Positions 55,545 through 64,000 are shown, counted from the first letter of the stretch. The stretch is DNA of 64,000 nt from Phenylobacterium sp. (GCF_016793225.1 NZ_JAEUMN010000169.1:1-64000), one strand, 5' to 3'. Numbers and translations: made by a program. Notes: generated by a model not told the origin, from the sequence alone.

Positions 55545-57998
55545 ATGTCGGAAGTCTATAAGATCGCGATCATCGGATCCGGTCCGGCCGGGATGAGCGC
55601 GGCCGCGCGCGCGGCCAAGAAGGGCATCAGCCACATCCTGCTCGAAAAGACCGACCACCTCTCCGACACGATCTACCGCTACCAGAAGGGCAAGCACGTG
55701 ATGGCGACGCCGTCCGTGCTGGTGCTGCGCGCGGAATGCGAGTTCGACGCGGGCAAGCGCGAGAAGATCCTCGACCAGTGGAACAACGACGTCAAAGCCG
55801 CCGGCGTGAACGTGAAGTTCAACGCCGAGGTGAAGGCGATCAGCGGCGACAAGGGCGCCTTCACGATCGAGTTGAAGGCCGGCGGCGCCATCCAGGCCGA
55901 GAACGTGATTCTCGCCGTGGGCACCCAGGGCAACCCGAACCTGATGCGCTGCGAGGGCGGCAACCTGCCGCACGTGCAGTACAGCCTCGACGATCCCGGC
56001 GAGTACACCGACGAGCACATCACCGTCGTGGGCGGCGGCGACGCCGGCATCGAGAACGCGCTCGGCCTCATCGCCGACGCCGGGCAGAACAACACCCTGA
56101 CGCTGCTGAACCGCGGCGCCGACTTCCCGACGGCGAAGAAGCCGAACGTGGACGCGCTGCTCGCCGCCCGCGACGCCGGGCGCATCACCGTCATGACCGA
56201 GACCCAGGCCGCCCTGGTGGAGCCGGGCTGGCTGACGGTGGACACCCCGCAGGGCCAGACCCGCTACAAGTGCGACCGCATCATCGCGCGCATGGGCGCT
56301 GCGCCGCCCCGGGCCTTCGTGGAAGCAGCCGGCGTGCAGTTCGCCAGCCCCGACCGCAGCGCCTTCCCGACGCTGACGCCCACGTTCGAGAGCACCAGCA
56401 AGCCGGGCATCTACGTGATCGGCGCGCTCGCGGGCTACCCGCTGATCAAGCACTGCATGAACCAGGGCTACGACGTCGTCGAGTTCATCAGCGGCAACAC
56501 CACCCTGGAACCCGCCGACGAGCCGCTGCTGCAGGAGAAGCTCAAGGGGCTCCCCGGGCGCCGCAGCGTCTCGGAGTGGCTCGAGTTCCTGCGCAGCCGG
56601 GTCGAGATCCTGAACGGCCTCTCGCCCCTGCAGATGCGGGAATTCCTCCTGGACTCCCAGGTCCGCGCCTACAAGGCCGGAGAGCCCATCTTCGTCCGCA
56701 ACGAGCCGGGATCCTCCCTGTTCGGCATCGCCGAGGGCTCCGTGAAGGTGGAGGTCGACCCCTCCAACCCGAACATCACCGTGCCGATCGGCGAGAGCTC
56801 CATCTTCGGCGAGGTCGGCCTGATCTCGGGCCGCAAGCGCGGCGCCACGATCCGCGCCGCCGAGCCGACGATCTGCGTCGAAATCCCCCGCATGGCCGCC
56901 CTGAAGCTGATGAGCCAGGTGCCGCAGGCTCGCGAGACGGTGCAGCGCATCACCACCGAGCGCCAGGTGCTGCAGATCTTCAAGTCCGGCCTGACCCCGG
57001 CCGACATCGCCGAGGTGCTCGCAGGCGCCGAGGTGTTCGAGGTGAAGCCCGGCGAGGCGATCATCAACGAGGGGGACATCTCGGACGACCTCTACATCAT
57101 CCGCTCGGGCTCCATGATCGTGGAGAAGAACCTGGGCGGGAAGCCCGTGTTCATGTCCTACGTCCCCGCCGGCTCGTACTCCGGCGAGATGGCGATGATC
57201 GAGCGCAGCCCCCGCGTCGCCACGGTGAAGGCCGCCATCCGCTCCACCGTCGTCAAGCTGCCGGCGGAGCCCTTCCGTGCGCTGCTGGCCCGCAAGCCCG
57301 AGCTCGCCAAGCGCATGACGGACGAGATGCGGGCGCGGCGCGAGATCAACGAGTTCATCGAGAGCCAGAAGGAGGAGTTCGGCGGCGCCGTCGACATGTA
57401 CTCCTCGGTCGCCAACTTCCTGATCAAGCAGGGCATCGGCGAGGCCACGGACGTGCTCCTCATCGACGAGAGCCTCTGCGTCGGCTGCGACAACTGCGAA
57501 AAGGCCTGCGCCGACAGCCACGACGGGCTCTCGCGCCTGAACCGCGAGGCGGGCACCACCTTCGCCAACATCCACGTGCCGACCTCGTGCCGCCACTGCG
57601 AGCACCCGCACTGCATGAGCGACTGCCCGCCCAATGCGATCCGCCGGGGTCCCGACGGCGAGGTGTTCATCAACGAGACCTGCATCGGCTGCGGCAACTG
57701 CCAGCGCGCATGTCCCTACGGCGTGATCCAGATGGACAAGCCGCCGCCGAAGAAGCCGCCGCTCTGGGAGTGGATGCTGTTCGGCAAGGGCCCCGGCCCC
57801 GGCCAGCCGCCCTATGAATGGCGCAAGAAGGCCGCCAAGGCCGAAGGCGGCGAGAGTCCGAAACTGGCGATCAAGTGCGATATGTGCTCGGGCAAGGCGG
57901 GGGGCCCGGCCTGCGTGAGAGCCTGTCCAACGGGGGCGGCGATCCGGGTGACGCCCGACGCCTTCCTCTCCGTGGCCCGCATAGAGAAGGCCGGGTAG
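55545..57998 (+). CDS. Flavoprotein fused to two cyclic-nucleotide-binding domains and four [4Fe-4S] clusters
   Basis: 817 residues. Part 1 (about 1-320) is a pyridine-nucleotide-disulfide-oxidoreductase fold: FAD motif GSGPAG (11-16) and NAD(P) motif GGGDAG (163-168), without the CxxC of thioredoxin reductase, as in YpdA/ferredoxin-reductase relatives. Part 2 has two cNMP-binding domains (about 355-470 and 480-595), each with a full phosphate-binding cassette (FGEVGLISGRKRGATIRA; SGEMAMIERSPRVATVKA). Part 3 is a DmsB/HycB-like ferredoxin with C645/648/651/655, C682/685/690/694, C713/716/719/723 and C778/781/790/794. The fusion suggests NAD(P)H-linked electron transfer gated by a cyclic nucleotide. 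First gene of the three-gene cassette. No start ambiguity; ATG 55545. Confidence 0.92.
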   Translation: MSEVYKIAIIGSGPAGMSAAARAAKKGISHILLEKTDHLSDTIYRYQKGKHVMATPSVLVLRAECEFDAGKREKILDQWNNDVKAAGVNVKFNAEVKAISGDKGAFTIELKAGGAIQAENVILAVGTQGNPNLMRCEGGNLPHVQYSLDDPGEYTDEHITVVGGGDAGIENALGLIADAGQNNTLTLLNRGADFPTAKKPNVDALLAARDAGRITVMTETQAALVEPGWLTVDTPQGQTRYKCDRIIARMGAAPPRAFVEAAGVQFASPDRSAFPTLTPTFESTSKPGIYVIGALAGYPLIKHCMNQGYDVVEFISGNTTLEPADEPLLQEKLKGLPGRRSVSEWLEFLRSRVEILNGLSPLQMREFLLDSQVRAYKAGEPIFVRNEPGSSLFGIAEGSVKVEVDPSNPNITVPIGESSIFGEVGLISGRKRGATIRAAEPTICVEIPRMAALKLMSQVPQARETVQRITTERQVLQIFKSGLTPADIAEVLAGAEVFEVKPGEAIINEGDISDDLYIIRSGSMIVEKNLGGKPVFMSYVPAGSYSGEMAMIERSPRVATVKAAIRSTVVKLPAEPFRALLARKPELAKRMTDEMRARREINEFIESQKEEFGGAVDMYSSVANFLIKQGIGEATDVLLIDESLCVGCDNCEKACADSHDGLSRLNREAGTTFANIHVPTSCRHCEHPHCMSDCPPNAIRRGPDGEVFINETCIGCGNCQRACPYGVIQMDKPPPKKPPLWEWMLFGKGPGPGQPPYEWRKKAAKAEGGESPKLAIKCDMCSGKAGGPACVRACPTGAAIRVTPDAFLSVARIEKAG

Positions 57999-58003
57999 AC
58001 GTC

Positions 58004-58882
58004 GTGACGCAGGCCGGGGGGCATACAGAACGCGTCAGGCAGAGGACCCACGAAGGGTTCCTCCGCCACAAGGGGTTCCTGTGGGCGCAGGTCGCCACAG
58101 GGCTGTGCGTCGTGGTCATCGGGGTCTACTGGCTGACCGCGATCCGGCTGCACGAGCCGCCCAGCGGGGGCAGCTGGCTGGGCTATCTTCTGGGCACGAT
58201 GGGCGCGGGCCTCATCGTCTGGCTGGCGTGCCTGGGCGTGCGCAAGCGGGTGATCACGGCCGGACACTATTCGCTCAAGGCCTGGGTGTCGGCGCACGTC
58301 TACCTTGGCCTCTCCCTGATCGTCATCGCGACGCTCCACACGGGCTTCCAGTTCGGCTGGAACATCCACACCCTGGCGTACGCCCTGATGATGCTGGTGA
58401 TCGCCTCCGGGGCGGTCGGGATCTGGGCCTACGCCACCCTTCCCGAGCGCCTGCACGGCAATCGCGGCGAGACCACGCGGCGGCAGATGCTGGACATGAT
58501 CGAGAGCCAGGACCGGCAGCTGCACGAGCTGGCGCAGCCGCTCGACCGGGACGGCGCGGCCGTCGTGCGCCTGTCGATCGAGGACACGGACCTGGGCGGC
58601 GGATTCTGGAAGCGACTGACCGGCAGCTACGACGACTGCGCGAACCGCAGGGCCCTGGCGCGCCTGCGCAACCTTCCCTCTCCCACCAGCGCCAAGCAGG
58701 CCGAGGCCCTGACCAAGATCGAGCAGGTCATGCAGCAGAAGGCCGAGACCCTGGCGCTGGCGCGACGCCAGATGCAGATCACCGCCGTACTCGAGGGCTG
58801 GCTCTTCGTGCACATACCCGCAACCTTCGCCTTGCTGGCGGCGCTGACGGCGCACATCGTGTCCGTCTTCACGTACTGGTGA
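58004..58882 (+). CDS. Cytochrome-b-like five-helix membrane protein
   Basis: 292 residues from GTG 58004, 5 bases after the flavoprotein stop. Helices at about 24-46, 58-79, 93-112, 122-144 and 262-288. Histidines in or near helices (H88, H98, H112, H122, H270, H284) are well placed to bind two haems b. A cytoplasmic or periplasmic helical region of about 115 residues separates helices 4 and 5. It resembles membrane haem proteins that serve as quinone or cytochrome partners of Fe-S subunits, but no named family was recognised. It would connect the cytosolic Fe-S domain to the decahaem protein that follows. Confidence 0.85.
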   Translation: MTQAGGHTERVRQRTHEGFLRHKGFLWAQVATGLCVVVIGVYWLTAIRLHEPPSGGSWLGYLLGTMGAGLIVWLACLGVRKRVITAGHYSLKAWVSAHVYLGLSLIVIATLHTGFQFGWNIHTLAYALMMLVIASGAVGIWAYATLPERLHGNRGETTRRQMLDMIESQDRQLHELAQPLDRDGAAVVRLSIEDTDLGGGFWKRLTGSYDDCANRRALARLRNLPSPTSAKQAEALTKIEQVMQQKAETLALARRQMQITAVLEGWLFVHIPATFALLAALTAHIVSVFTYW

Positions 58883-58886
58883 TCCG

Positions 58887-60746
58887 GTGGCGCAGGACTT
58901 CCAGCTCAAGCTCATCACCGAGCGCGCCGGCGGCGGCGACCCGATCGTCCGCGAGCGCCGCGTCGAAGGCCCTCAGGCCTCGATCGGCCGCGGGGCCGAC
59001 AACGACATCGTCCTGGCGGACCTCAGCGTCGACCCGATCCACGCCCGCCTGAGGTTCACCGGGCCCGGCCGCGTGAGCATCGAGGCCGCCACCGGCCTGA
59101 CCGTGGAAGTGAACGGCAAGGCCGTGCCGCGCGCCGACCTCAGCGCCGCCAGCCGCCCCGTCGTGCGCATCGCGAGCTACACCCTCGCCTTCGAGCCCGG
59201 CGAGGGCGAAGGCGTCGTCATCACGGTCACGCGCGAGGCGGACGAGCGCCACCTCACGCCGTCGGTGTTCTCGCTGCAGTCGCGGGTGTTCGGCCGGCGG
59301 AACATGGCCTGGGCGTTCGGGTCGGGCATCTTCCTCGTCTGCCTGCTGGTCCCGCTACTGGCGGTGCTCTGGTTCAACGAGAACAAGCTCATTCACCCTG
59401 ACGAGCAGTGGTCGAGCGGGCCCCTCTCGACGGCGCACGCATTCCTCGAGAGCGACTGCAAGTCGTGCCACGCCAACGCCTTCGTGGCGGTGCGTGACGA
59501 CGCCTGCCTGTCATGCCACCAGGCAGGCGAGTCCGGACCGAAGGCCCTGGCGCGCGCCAAGGAGGCCGGAAGTCCCTTCCAGCCGCTGCTGGTGGTGGAC
59601 CACGCGCCCCGCGAGCGTCTCTCGAAGGGCACGCCGTTGCCCGACGGCATCGGCGCCAAGATCAGCACGGTCATCCAGCGCGCCGTGGGCCATCCGACGG
59701 ACCGGTGCGCCAGCTGCCACATCGAGCACACGAAGCCCACGGCCAAGCCGGTCGACGCCGCGGCGCCGCTCACCGACAAGCCGACGCTGGTGGTCGTCAA
59801 CGACTGCCAGAGCTGCCACGCGCGCCTCAAGATGCGGCTGTCGGACACCGAACTCGTCGACACGCCGGACTGGAACCGCCACCCGGCCTTCAAGCCGCTG
59901 ATCATGACGGCGGCCGGCCCGAAGCCGCAGTTCCAGCGGGTGGCGCTGACGTCCGGACCGCAAGAGCGCAACGGCCTCACCTTCCCGCACCGGATGCACA
60001 TGGATCCGCGCGGCGGCGTCGCCCGCCAGGCCATCGAACTGGGCAAGGCGGCCGGCTACGGGAGTCCGCTCGACTGCGGCTCCTGCCACGAGGCCAAGGG
60101 CGTCGGTTTCCGCCCCATCGAGATGGAGAAGGACTGCGGCACGTGCCACAGCCTGGCGTATGCGCGGAACGCCGACGGCTCGCTGAAGCTGCTGCCGCAC
60201 GGCGAGCTGCAGAAGGTGGTGGACACCCTCGCCGGCCGCACGCTCGCCGCGCCCGGCGGCGCCGGCCGCGAGCGGCCCGGCACGATCCGCCCCACGATGT
60301 TCGCAGCCTCGGGCGCCAGCGCCTACCGCGCGACCTTCTCGCCCGGCGGCACGTGCTACGACTGCCATTCCATCAACTGGGAAGGCGACGTCGTGAAGAT
60401 GGCGCCGGTGAAGCTCACCCAGCGCTACATGCCGCGCGGCGCCTTCGACCACTCGATCGCCGAGCACGGGGCGCTCGGCAAGACGGGCAAGGCCGGTGCA
60501 TTCAAATGCGCCGACTGCCACAAGGCCCAGACGTCCGACCGCGCCTCGGACGTCCTGGTGCCGGACCTGGCGAAGTGCTCCACCTGCCACGGCCAGCCCA
60601 CGAGCAAGATCGCGGCGGCGGACGACGCCGACTGCACGACCTGCCACGCGTTCCACCAGCCGGGCGAGGCCACGCCCAAGCCCGGCCACCCGCCGCTGAA
60701 CACCCTGCGGTGGACGCAGATGATGTCGCGCCGGCCGGGCGCCTGA
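58887..60746 (+). CDS. FHA-domain decahaem cytochrome c, membrane anchored
   Basis: 619 residues, GTG start 58887. An N-terminal FHA domain (about 8-115) has ASIGRGADNDIVL with R35 and H52 of PIHARL, but the phosphate-binding Ser of the usual SRxH is Asp49. One helix (about 141-163) follows. The rest is periplasmic with ten CxxCH haem sites: CKSCH (191), CLSCH, CASCH, CQSCH, CGSCH, CGTCH, CYDCH, CADCH, CSTCH and CTTCH. Extra histidines can serve as second haem ligands. This gives a cytoplasmic signalling domain tied to a multihaem electron store or conduit. Haem attachment would need the Ccm system encoded next door. Confidence 0.93.
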   Translation: MAQDFQLKLITERAGGGDPIVRERRVEGPQASIGRGADNDIVLADLSVDPIHARLRFTGPGRVSIEAATGLTVEVNGKAVPRADLSAASRPVVRIASYTLAFEPGEGEGVVITVTREADERHLTPSVFSLQSRVFGRRNMAWAFGSGIFLVCLLVPLLAVLWFNENKLIHPDEQWSSGPLSTAHAFLESDCKSCHANAFVAVRDDACLSCHQAGESGPKALARAKEAGSPFQPLLVVDHAPRERLSKGTPLPDGIGAKISTVIQRAVGHPTDRCASCHIEHTKPTAKPVDAAAPLTDKPTLVVVNDCQSCHARLKMRLSDTELVDTPDWNRHPAFKPLIMTAAGPKPQFQRVALTSGPQERNGLTFPHRMHMDPRGGVARQAIELGKAAGYGSPLDCGSCHEAKGVGFRPIEMEKDCGTCHSLAYARNADGSLKLLPHGELQKVVDTLAGRTLAAPGGAGRERPGTIRPTMFAASGASAYRATFSPGGTCYDCHSINWEGDVVKMAPVKLTQRYMPRGAFDHSIAEHGALGKTGKAGAFKCADCHKAQTSDRASDVLVPDLAKCSTCHGQPTSKIAAADDADCTTCHAFHQPGEATPKPGHPPLNTLRWTQMMSRRPGA

Positions 60747-60771
60747 CCCGCGTCCGGCGACCTCCGCACAA

Positions 60772-60804
60772 GAAAAGCGCCGCCTCGGTGTCCCGAGGCG
60801 GCGC
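60772..60804 (-). terminator. Intrinsic terminator of gdhA
   Basis: Read on the minus strand, a perfect 12-bp stem GCGCCGCCTCGG/CCGAGGCGGCGC with a GACA loop is followed by TTTTCTTG. It lies 27 bases past the gdhA stop and 25 bases past the stop of the convergent decahaem gene, for which it has no T run. Confidence 0.9.
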
Positions 60805-60831
60805 GCTTGGTTCGGCGATGGTCGAGCCGAC

Positions 60832-62190
60832 CTACACCACGCCGTAGGCCAGCATGGCGTCGGCGACCTTCTTGAAGCCGGCGATGTTGGCGCCCTTCAC
60901 GTAGTCGACGACCTTCGAGCCCGGCCGGCCGCCGTACTCGACGCAGCGTTCGTGGATGCCGGACATGATGTCCACCAGGAGGCGCTGGAGCTCCTCTTCC
61001 TTCCACGAGATGCGGGCCGAGTTCTGGCTCATCTCCAGGCCCGAGACCGCCACGCCGCCGGCGTTGGCCGCCTTGCCCGGCGCGAACAGGATCCCGGCCG
61101 CCTTGAACTTGTGCACGCCGTCCAGGTCGGTGGGCATGTTCGCGCCTTCCGACACCGCGATGCAGCCGTTCTTGAGCAGGACCTCGGCGTCGGCGCCCTT
61201 GAGCTCGTTCTGGGTGGCGCACGGCAGCGCCAGGTCGCACTTGACGCCCCAGGGAGTCTTGCCGGCGTGGAACTCGGCGCCCTTGAACGCCTTGGCGTAC
61301 TCGCTGATGCGGCCGCGCCGCCGGGTCTTCAGGTCCTTCACCCAGTCGATCTTCTCCTGGGTCATGCCGTCCGGGTCGTAGATGAAGCCCTCCGAATCCG
61401 AGAGCGTCAGCACCTTGCCGCCGAGCATAGTGCACTTCTCCGCGGCGTGGGTGGCCACGTTGCCAGACCCAGAGATCACGACCGAGTGGCCCGCGATGTC
61501 CTTGCCCTGCGTCTTCAGCATGTTCTGCAGGAAGTAGGTCGCGCCATAGCCGGTGGCCTCGGTGCGGATCAGCGAGCCGCCGTACTCCAGGCCCTTGCCG
61601 GTGAGGACGCCGGTGAAGTGGTTCGTGATGCGCTTGTACTGGCCGAACATGTAGCCGATCTCGCGCGCGCCCACGCCGATGTCGCCGGCGGGAACGTCGA
61701 CGTCGGCGCCGACGTGGCGGTAGAGCTCGATCATCAGGCTCTGGCAGAAGCGCATGACCTCGTTGTCGGACTTGCCCTTCGGGTTGAAGTTCGACCCACC
61801 CTTGCCGCCGCCCATCGGGAGCCCCGTCAGGGCGTTCTTGAACGTCTGCTCGAAGGCCAGGAACTTCAGCGTGCCCTCGGTCACCGAGGGGTGGAACCGG
61901 ATCCCGCCCTTGTAGGGGCCGATCGCGTTGTTGTTCTGCACGCGCCAGGCGCGCTGGACGCGGATGTTGCCGTTGTCGTCTTCCCAGCAGACGCGGAACG
62001 AGATCACGCGGTCCGGCTCGGCGATGCGCCGCAGGATCTGCGCCTTGTGATACTGTTCCTTGTCCTGGATGAAGTCGAAGATGTCCTCGGCGACTTCCTG
62101 AACCGCTTGCACGAACTCGGGTTGCCCCGGATTGCGGCGCTTCACGCCTTCGATGAAGGTCGCAAGATCGACGTGGTCGCTGACTGCCAT
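60832..62190 (-). CDS. gdhA: Glutamate dehydrogenase
   Basis: 452 residues from ATG 62190 (MAVSDHVDLATFIEGV). Interconverts 2-oxoglutarate plus ammonium and glutamate. Family marks: RVQNNNAIGPYKGGIRFHPSV, the catalytic lysine in LPMGGGKGGSNFNPKGKS, VPAGDIGVGAREIGYMFGQYKR, and the nucleotide fold VVISGSGNVATHAAEK. Size and sequence match the about-450-residue hexameric class, usually NADPH-linked; cofactor use is inferred. Confidence 0.96.
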   Translation of the reverse strand: MAVSDHVDLATFIEGVKRRNPGQPEFVQAVQEVAEDIFDFIQDKEQYHKAQILRRIAEPDRVISFRVCWEDDNGNIRVQRAWRVQNNNAIGPYKGGIRFHPSVTEGTLKFLAFEQTFKNALTGLPMGGGKGGSNFNPKGKSDNEVMRFCQSLMIELYRHVGADVDVPAGDIGVGAREIGYMFGQYKRITNHFTGVLTGKGLEYGGSLIRTEATGYGATYFLQNMLKTQGKDIAGHSVVISGSGNVATHAAEKCTMLGGKVLTLSDSEGFIYDPDGMTQEKIDWVKDLKTRRRGRISEYAKAFKGAEFHAGKTPWGVKCDLALPCATQNELKGADAEVLLKNGCIAVSEGANMPTDLDGVHKFKAAGILFAPGKAANAGGVAVSGLEMSQNSARISWKEEELQRLLVDIMSGIHERCVEYGGRPGSKVVDYVKGANIAGFKKVADAMLAYGVV

Positions 62191-62368
62191 GTAGTTCCCC
62201 CATTCGGCTGGGCCGGATCGCCCTGCCCGCACTTCCCGCGGAACCTTAGCCGCGAATTTCGTACGGGCTAGCGGCAATCACGGACGCACGTGAGCCGGCG
62301 CCTCTTTCAGGCTTCACAAGTCGTAGGAATTTGCGACAACTCAAAGCTGGCTGGGATGGGGGAATACG

Positions 62369-64000
62369 ATGACCAAGGCTTCCGATCTGTTCGTGCAATG
62401 CCTTGAGGAAGAGGGCGTCGAGTATGTCTTCGGCGTTCCGGGCGAAGAGAACCTGGACTTCCTCGACAGCCTCTCCCGCTCCAAGAAGATCAAGCTGATC
62501 CTGACGCGCCACGAGCAGGGCGCGGGCTTCATGGCGGCCACCTTCGGCCGCCACACCGGCCGGACCGGCGTCTGTGTCGCCACCCTCGGCCCCGGCGCCA
62601 CCAACTTCGTCACCGCGGCGGCCTACGCCACGCTCGGCGGCATGCCGATGATGATGCTGACCGGCCAGAAGCCGATCAAGAAGTCCAAGCAGGGTCGGTT
62701 CCAGATCCTCGACGTGGTCGACATGATGAAGCCGATCACCAAGTACACGCACCAGCTTGCGTCGGCCGACAACATCCCGAGCCGCGTGCGCGAGGCTTTC
62801 CGCCTCGCCGAAGAGGAGAAGCCGGGCGCCGTCCACATCGAGTTCCCAGAGGACGTGGCCGACGAGCAGACCGACTCGACCCCCCTGTCCAAGAGCAACG
62901 CGCGCCGCCCGGTCGCGGACGAAAAGTCGATCCGCGCGGCCACCAAGCGAATCGAGCAGGCGAAGAGCCCCATCCTGGTGATCGGCGCCGGCGCCAACCG
63001 CACCATGACCAGCCGCATGCTCACCCAGTTCATCGAGAAGACGGGCATCCCCTTCGTCTCGACGCAGCTGGGCAAGGGCGTCGTCGACGAGATGAACCCC
63101 AAGTTCATGGGCTGCGCCGCGCTCTCGGCGGGCGACTTCGTGCATCGCGCCATCGAGGCCGCCGACCTGATCGTCAATATCGGGCACGACGTGATCGAGA
63201 AGCCGCCGTTCTTCATGCAGCGCGGCGGCACCGAGGTGATCCACATCAACTTCCGTTCGGCGGAGGTCGATCCGGTCTACTTCCCGCAGTACGAGGTGAT
63301 CGGCGACATCGGCAACGCCATCTGGCAGATCAAGGAAGACATCCTTCCCCAGTCCAGCTGGGACTTCTCGGCCATGCACAAGGCCCGCGCGGCCGAGGTG
63401 GAGCACACCGCCAAGTACGACGGCGACACGCGCTTCCCGATCTATCCCCAGTACCTGGTCAAGCAGATCCGCGAAGCGATGCCGGACGACGGGATCATCT
63501 GTCTCGACAACGGCGTCTACAAGATCTGGTTCGCCCGCAACTACCCGGCCCGCAAGCCGAACACCGTCCTGCTGGACAACGCGCTCGCCACCATGGGCGC
63601 CGGTCTGCCGTCGGCGATGGCCAGCGCCATGGTCTACCCCGACCGCAAGGTCATGGCGATCTGCGGCGACGGCGGCTTCATGATGAACAGCCAGGAGATG
63701 GAAACGGCCGTCCGGCTGAAGCTGAACATCACCGTGCTGATCCTGAACGACAACTCCTACGGCATGATACGCTGGAAGCAGGCGAACATGGGCTTCAAGG
63801 ACTGGGGCCTCACCTACGACAACCCCGACTTCGTGAAGTACGCCGAGAGCTACGGCGCCAAGGGCTTCCGGATCGACTCGGCCGCCTCCTTGCCGAAGGT
63901 GCTGCGCGGGTGCCTGGACACTCCCGGCGTGAACCTGATCGACTGCCCGGTGGACTACTCGGACAACGATCCCATCCTCAACAAGCAGATCAAGGAACTG
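62369..64000 (+). CDS. Acetolactate-synthase-like thiamine-diphosphate enzyme (3' end beyond window)
   Basis: 544 codons are present, with no stop before the right edge; family length is about 550-570, so little is missing. ATG 62369 has GGGGGA upstream. The catalytic Glu is E49 in LILTRHEQGAGFMA. TPP/Mg site: CGDGGFMMNSQEMETAVRL, then ILNDNSYGMIRW. The sequence matches the acetolactate synthase large-subunit group nearest to catabolic, FAD-independent or weakly FAD-binding members; no small subunit is in view. Divergent from gdhA with 178 bases shared. Confidence 0.88.
   Translation, partial: MTKASDLFVQCLEEEGVEYVFGVPGEENLDFLDSLSRSKKIKLILTRHEQGAGFMAATFGRHTGRTGVCVATLGPGATNFVTAAAYATLGGMPMMMLTGQKPIKKSKQGRFQILDVVDMMKPITKYTHQLASADNIPSRVREAFRLAEEEKPGAVHIEFPEDVADEQTDSTPLSKSNARRPVADEKSIRAATKRIEQAKSPILVIGAGANRTMTSRMLTQFIEKTGIPFVSTQLGKGVVDEMNPKFMGCAALSAGDFVHRAIEAADLIVNIGHDVIEKPPFFMQRGGTEVIHINFRSAEVDPVYFPQYEVIGDIGNAIWQIKEDILPQSSWDFSAMHKARAAEVEHTAKYDGDTRFPIYPQYLVKQIREAMPDDGIICLDNGVYKIWFARNYPARKPNTVLLDNALATMGAGLPSAMASAMVYPDRKVMAICGDGGFMMNSQEMETAVRLKLNITVLILNDNSYGMIRWKQANMGFKDWGLTYDNPDFVKYAESYGAKGFRIDSAASLPKVLRGCLDTPGVNLIDCPVDYSDNDPILNKQIKEL

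Noticed and set aside
55545-56500. Thioredoxin reductase for the first part of the 817-residue fusion
   Set aside because: The fold is right, but the redox CxxC between the nucleotide motifs is missing, so it cannot act as a classical thioredoxin reductase.
62191-62368. Riboswitch or attenuator upstream of the acetolactate-synthase-like gene
   Set aside because: No leader peptide with runs of branched-chain codons, no terminator hairpin and no known riboswitch core was found in the 178 bases.

Overview
The window is a high-GC (roughly two-thirds G+C or more), densely coded piece of an alphaproteobacterial chromosome. The gene set points to Caulobacteraceae, perhaps Phenylobacterium: HdaA, a MucR whose finger lacks zinc histidines, a 14-subunit-type nuo operon with extra small genes, 5-aminolevulinate synthase (C4 haem pathway), MotB, a Bpt/ATE-type aminoacyltransferase, and nrdR-rib-nusB-thiL order. 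This placement is inference from gene content; no 16S gene is present.

Layout. (1) 1-10737, minus strand: NADH:quinone oxidoreductase operon nuoA-L (nuoL cut by the left edge) with three non-nuo genes inserted. (2) 10738-11581: nuo promoter, tRNA-Asp with its own promoter, and a minus-strand intrinsic terminator that ends an apparently non-coding, strongly structured transcript. (3) 11582-20771: accessory genes (winged-helix/TPR regulator, large FAD oxidoreductase, ACT-domain regulator beside a decayed amidohydrolase, hydrolase, penicillin-acylase-family enzyme, small lipoprotein, GFA protein). (4) 20845-28207: housekeeping block thiL-nusB-ribH-ribE-ribD(reductase only)-nrdR-glyA, then mucR and hemA. 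(5) 28380-32292: valine/branched-chain acyl-CoA catabolism. (6) 33054-38980: hemB, two hydrolase-type genes, GNAT, motB, bpt, hdaA. (7) 39076-44362: CYTH-CHAD protein, ppk and ppx (polyphosphate). (8) 44363-44953: a gap of about 590 bases with hairpins but no convincing gene. (9) 44954-47615: translationally coupled flavin monooxygenase / NTF2-like / phosphotransferase trio. (10) 47780-51227: metallophosphoesterase and phoR-phoU-phoB without pst genes. (11) 51232-55411: ccmF-G-H-I cytochrome c maturation. (12) 55545-60746, divergent from ccm: a three-gene electron-transfer cassette consisting of a flavoprotein fused to two cyclic-nucleotide-binding domains and four [4Fe-4S] clusters, a cytochrome-b-like membrane protein, and an FHA-domain protein with ten CxxCH haem sites. 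(13) glutamate dehydrogenase and a nearly complete acetolactate-synthase-like gene at the right edge.

The best candidate for an undescribed system is the cassette at 55545-60746. It reads as a signal-gated route from a cytoplasmic pyridine-nucleotide flavoprotein through Fe-S clusters and a membrane haem b protein to a periplasmic decahaem cytochrome, placed beside the genes that attach haem c. Other points of interest are the structured RNA at about 11098-11420, the reduced riboflavin operon, and the reduced pho locus.
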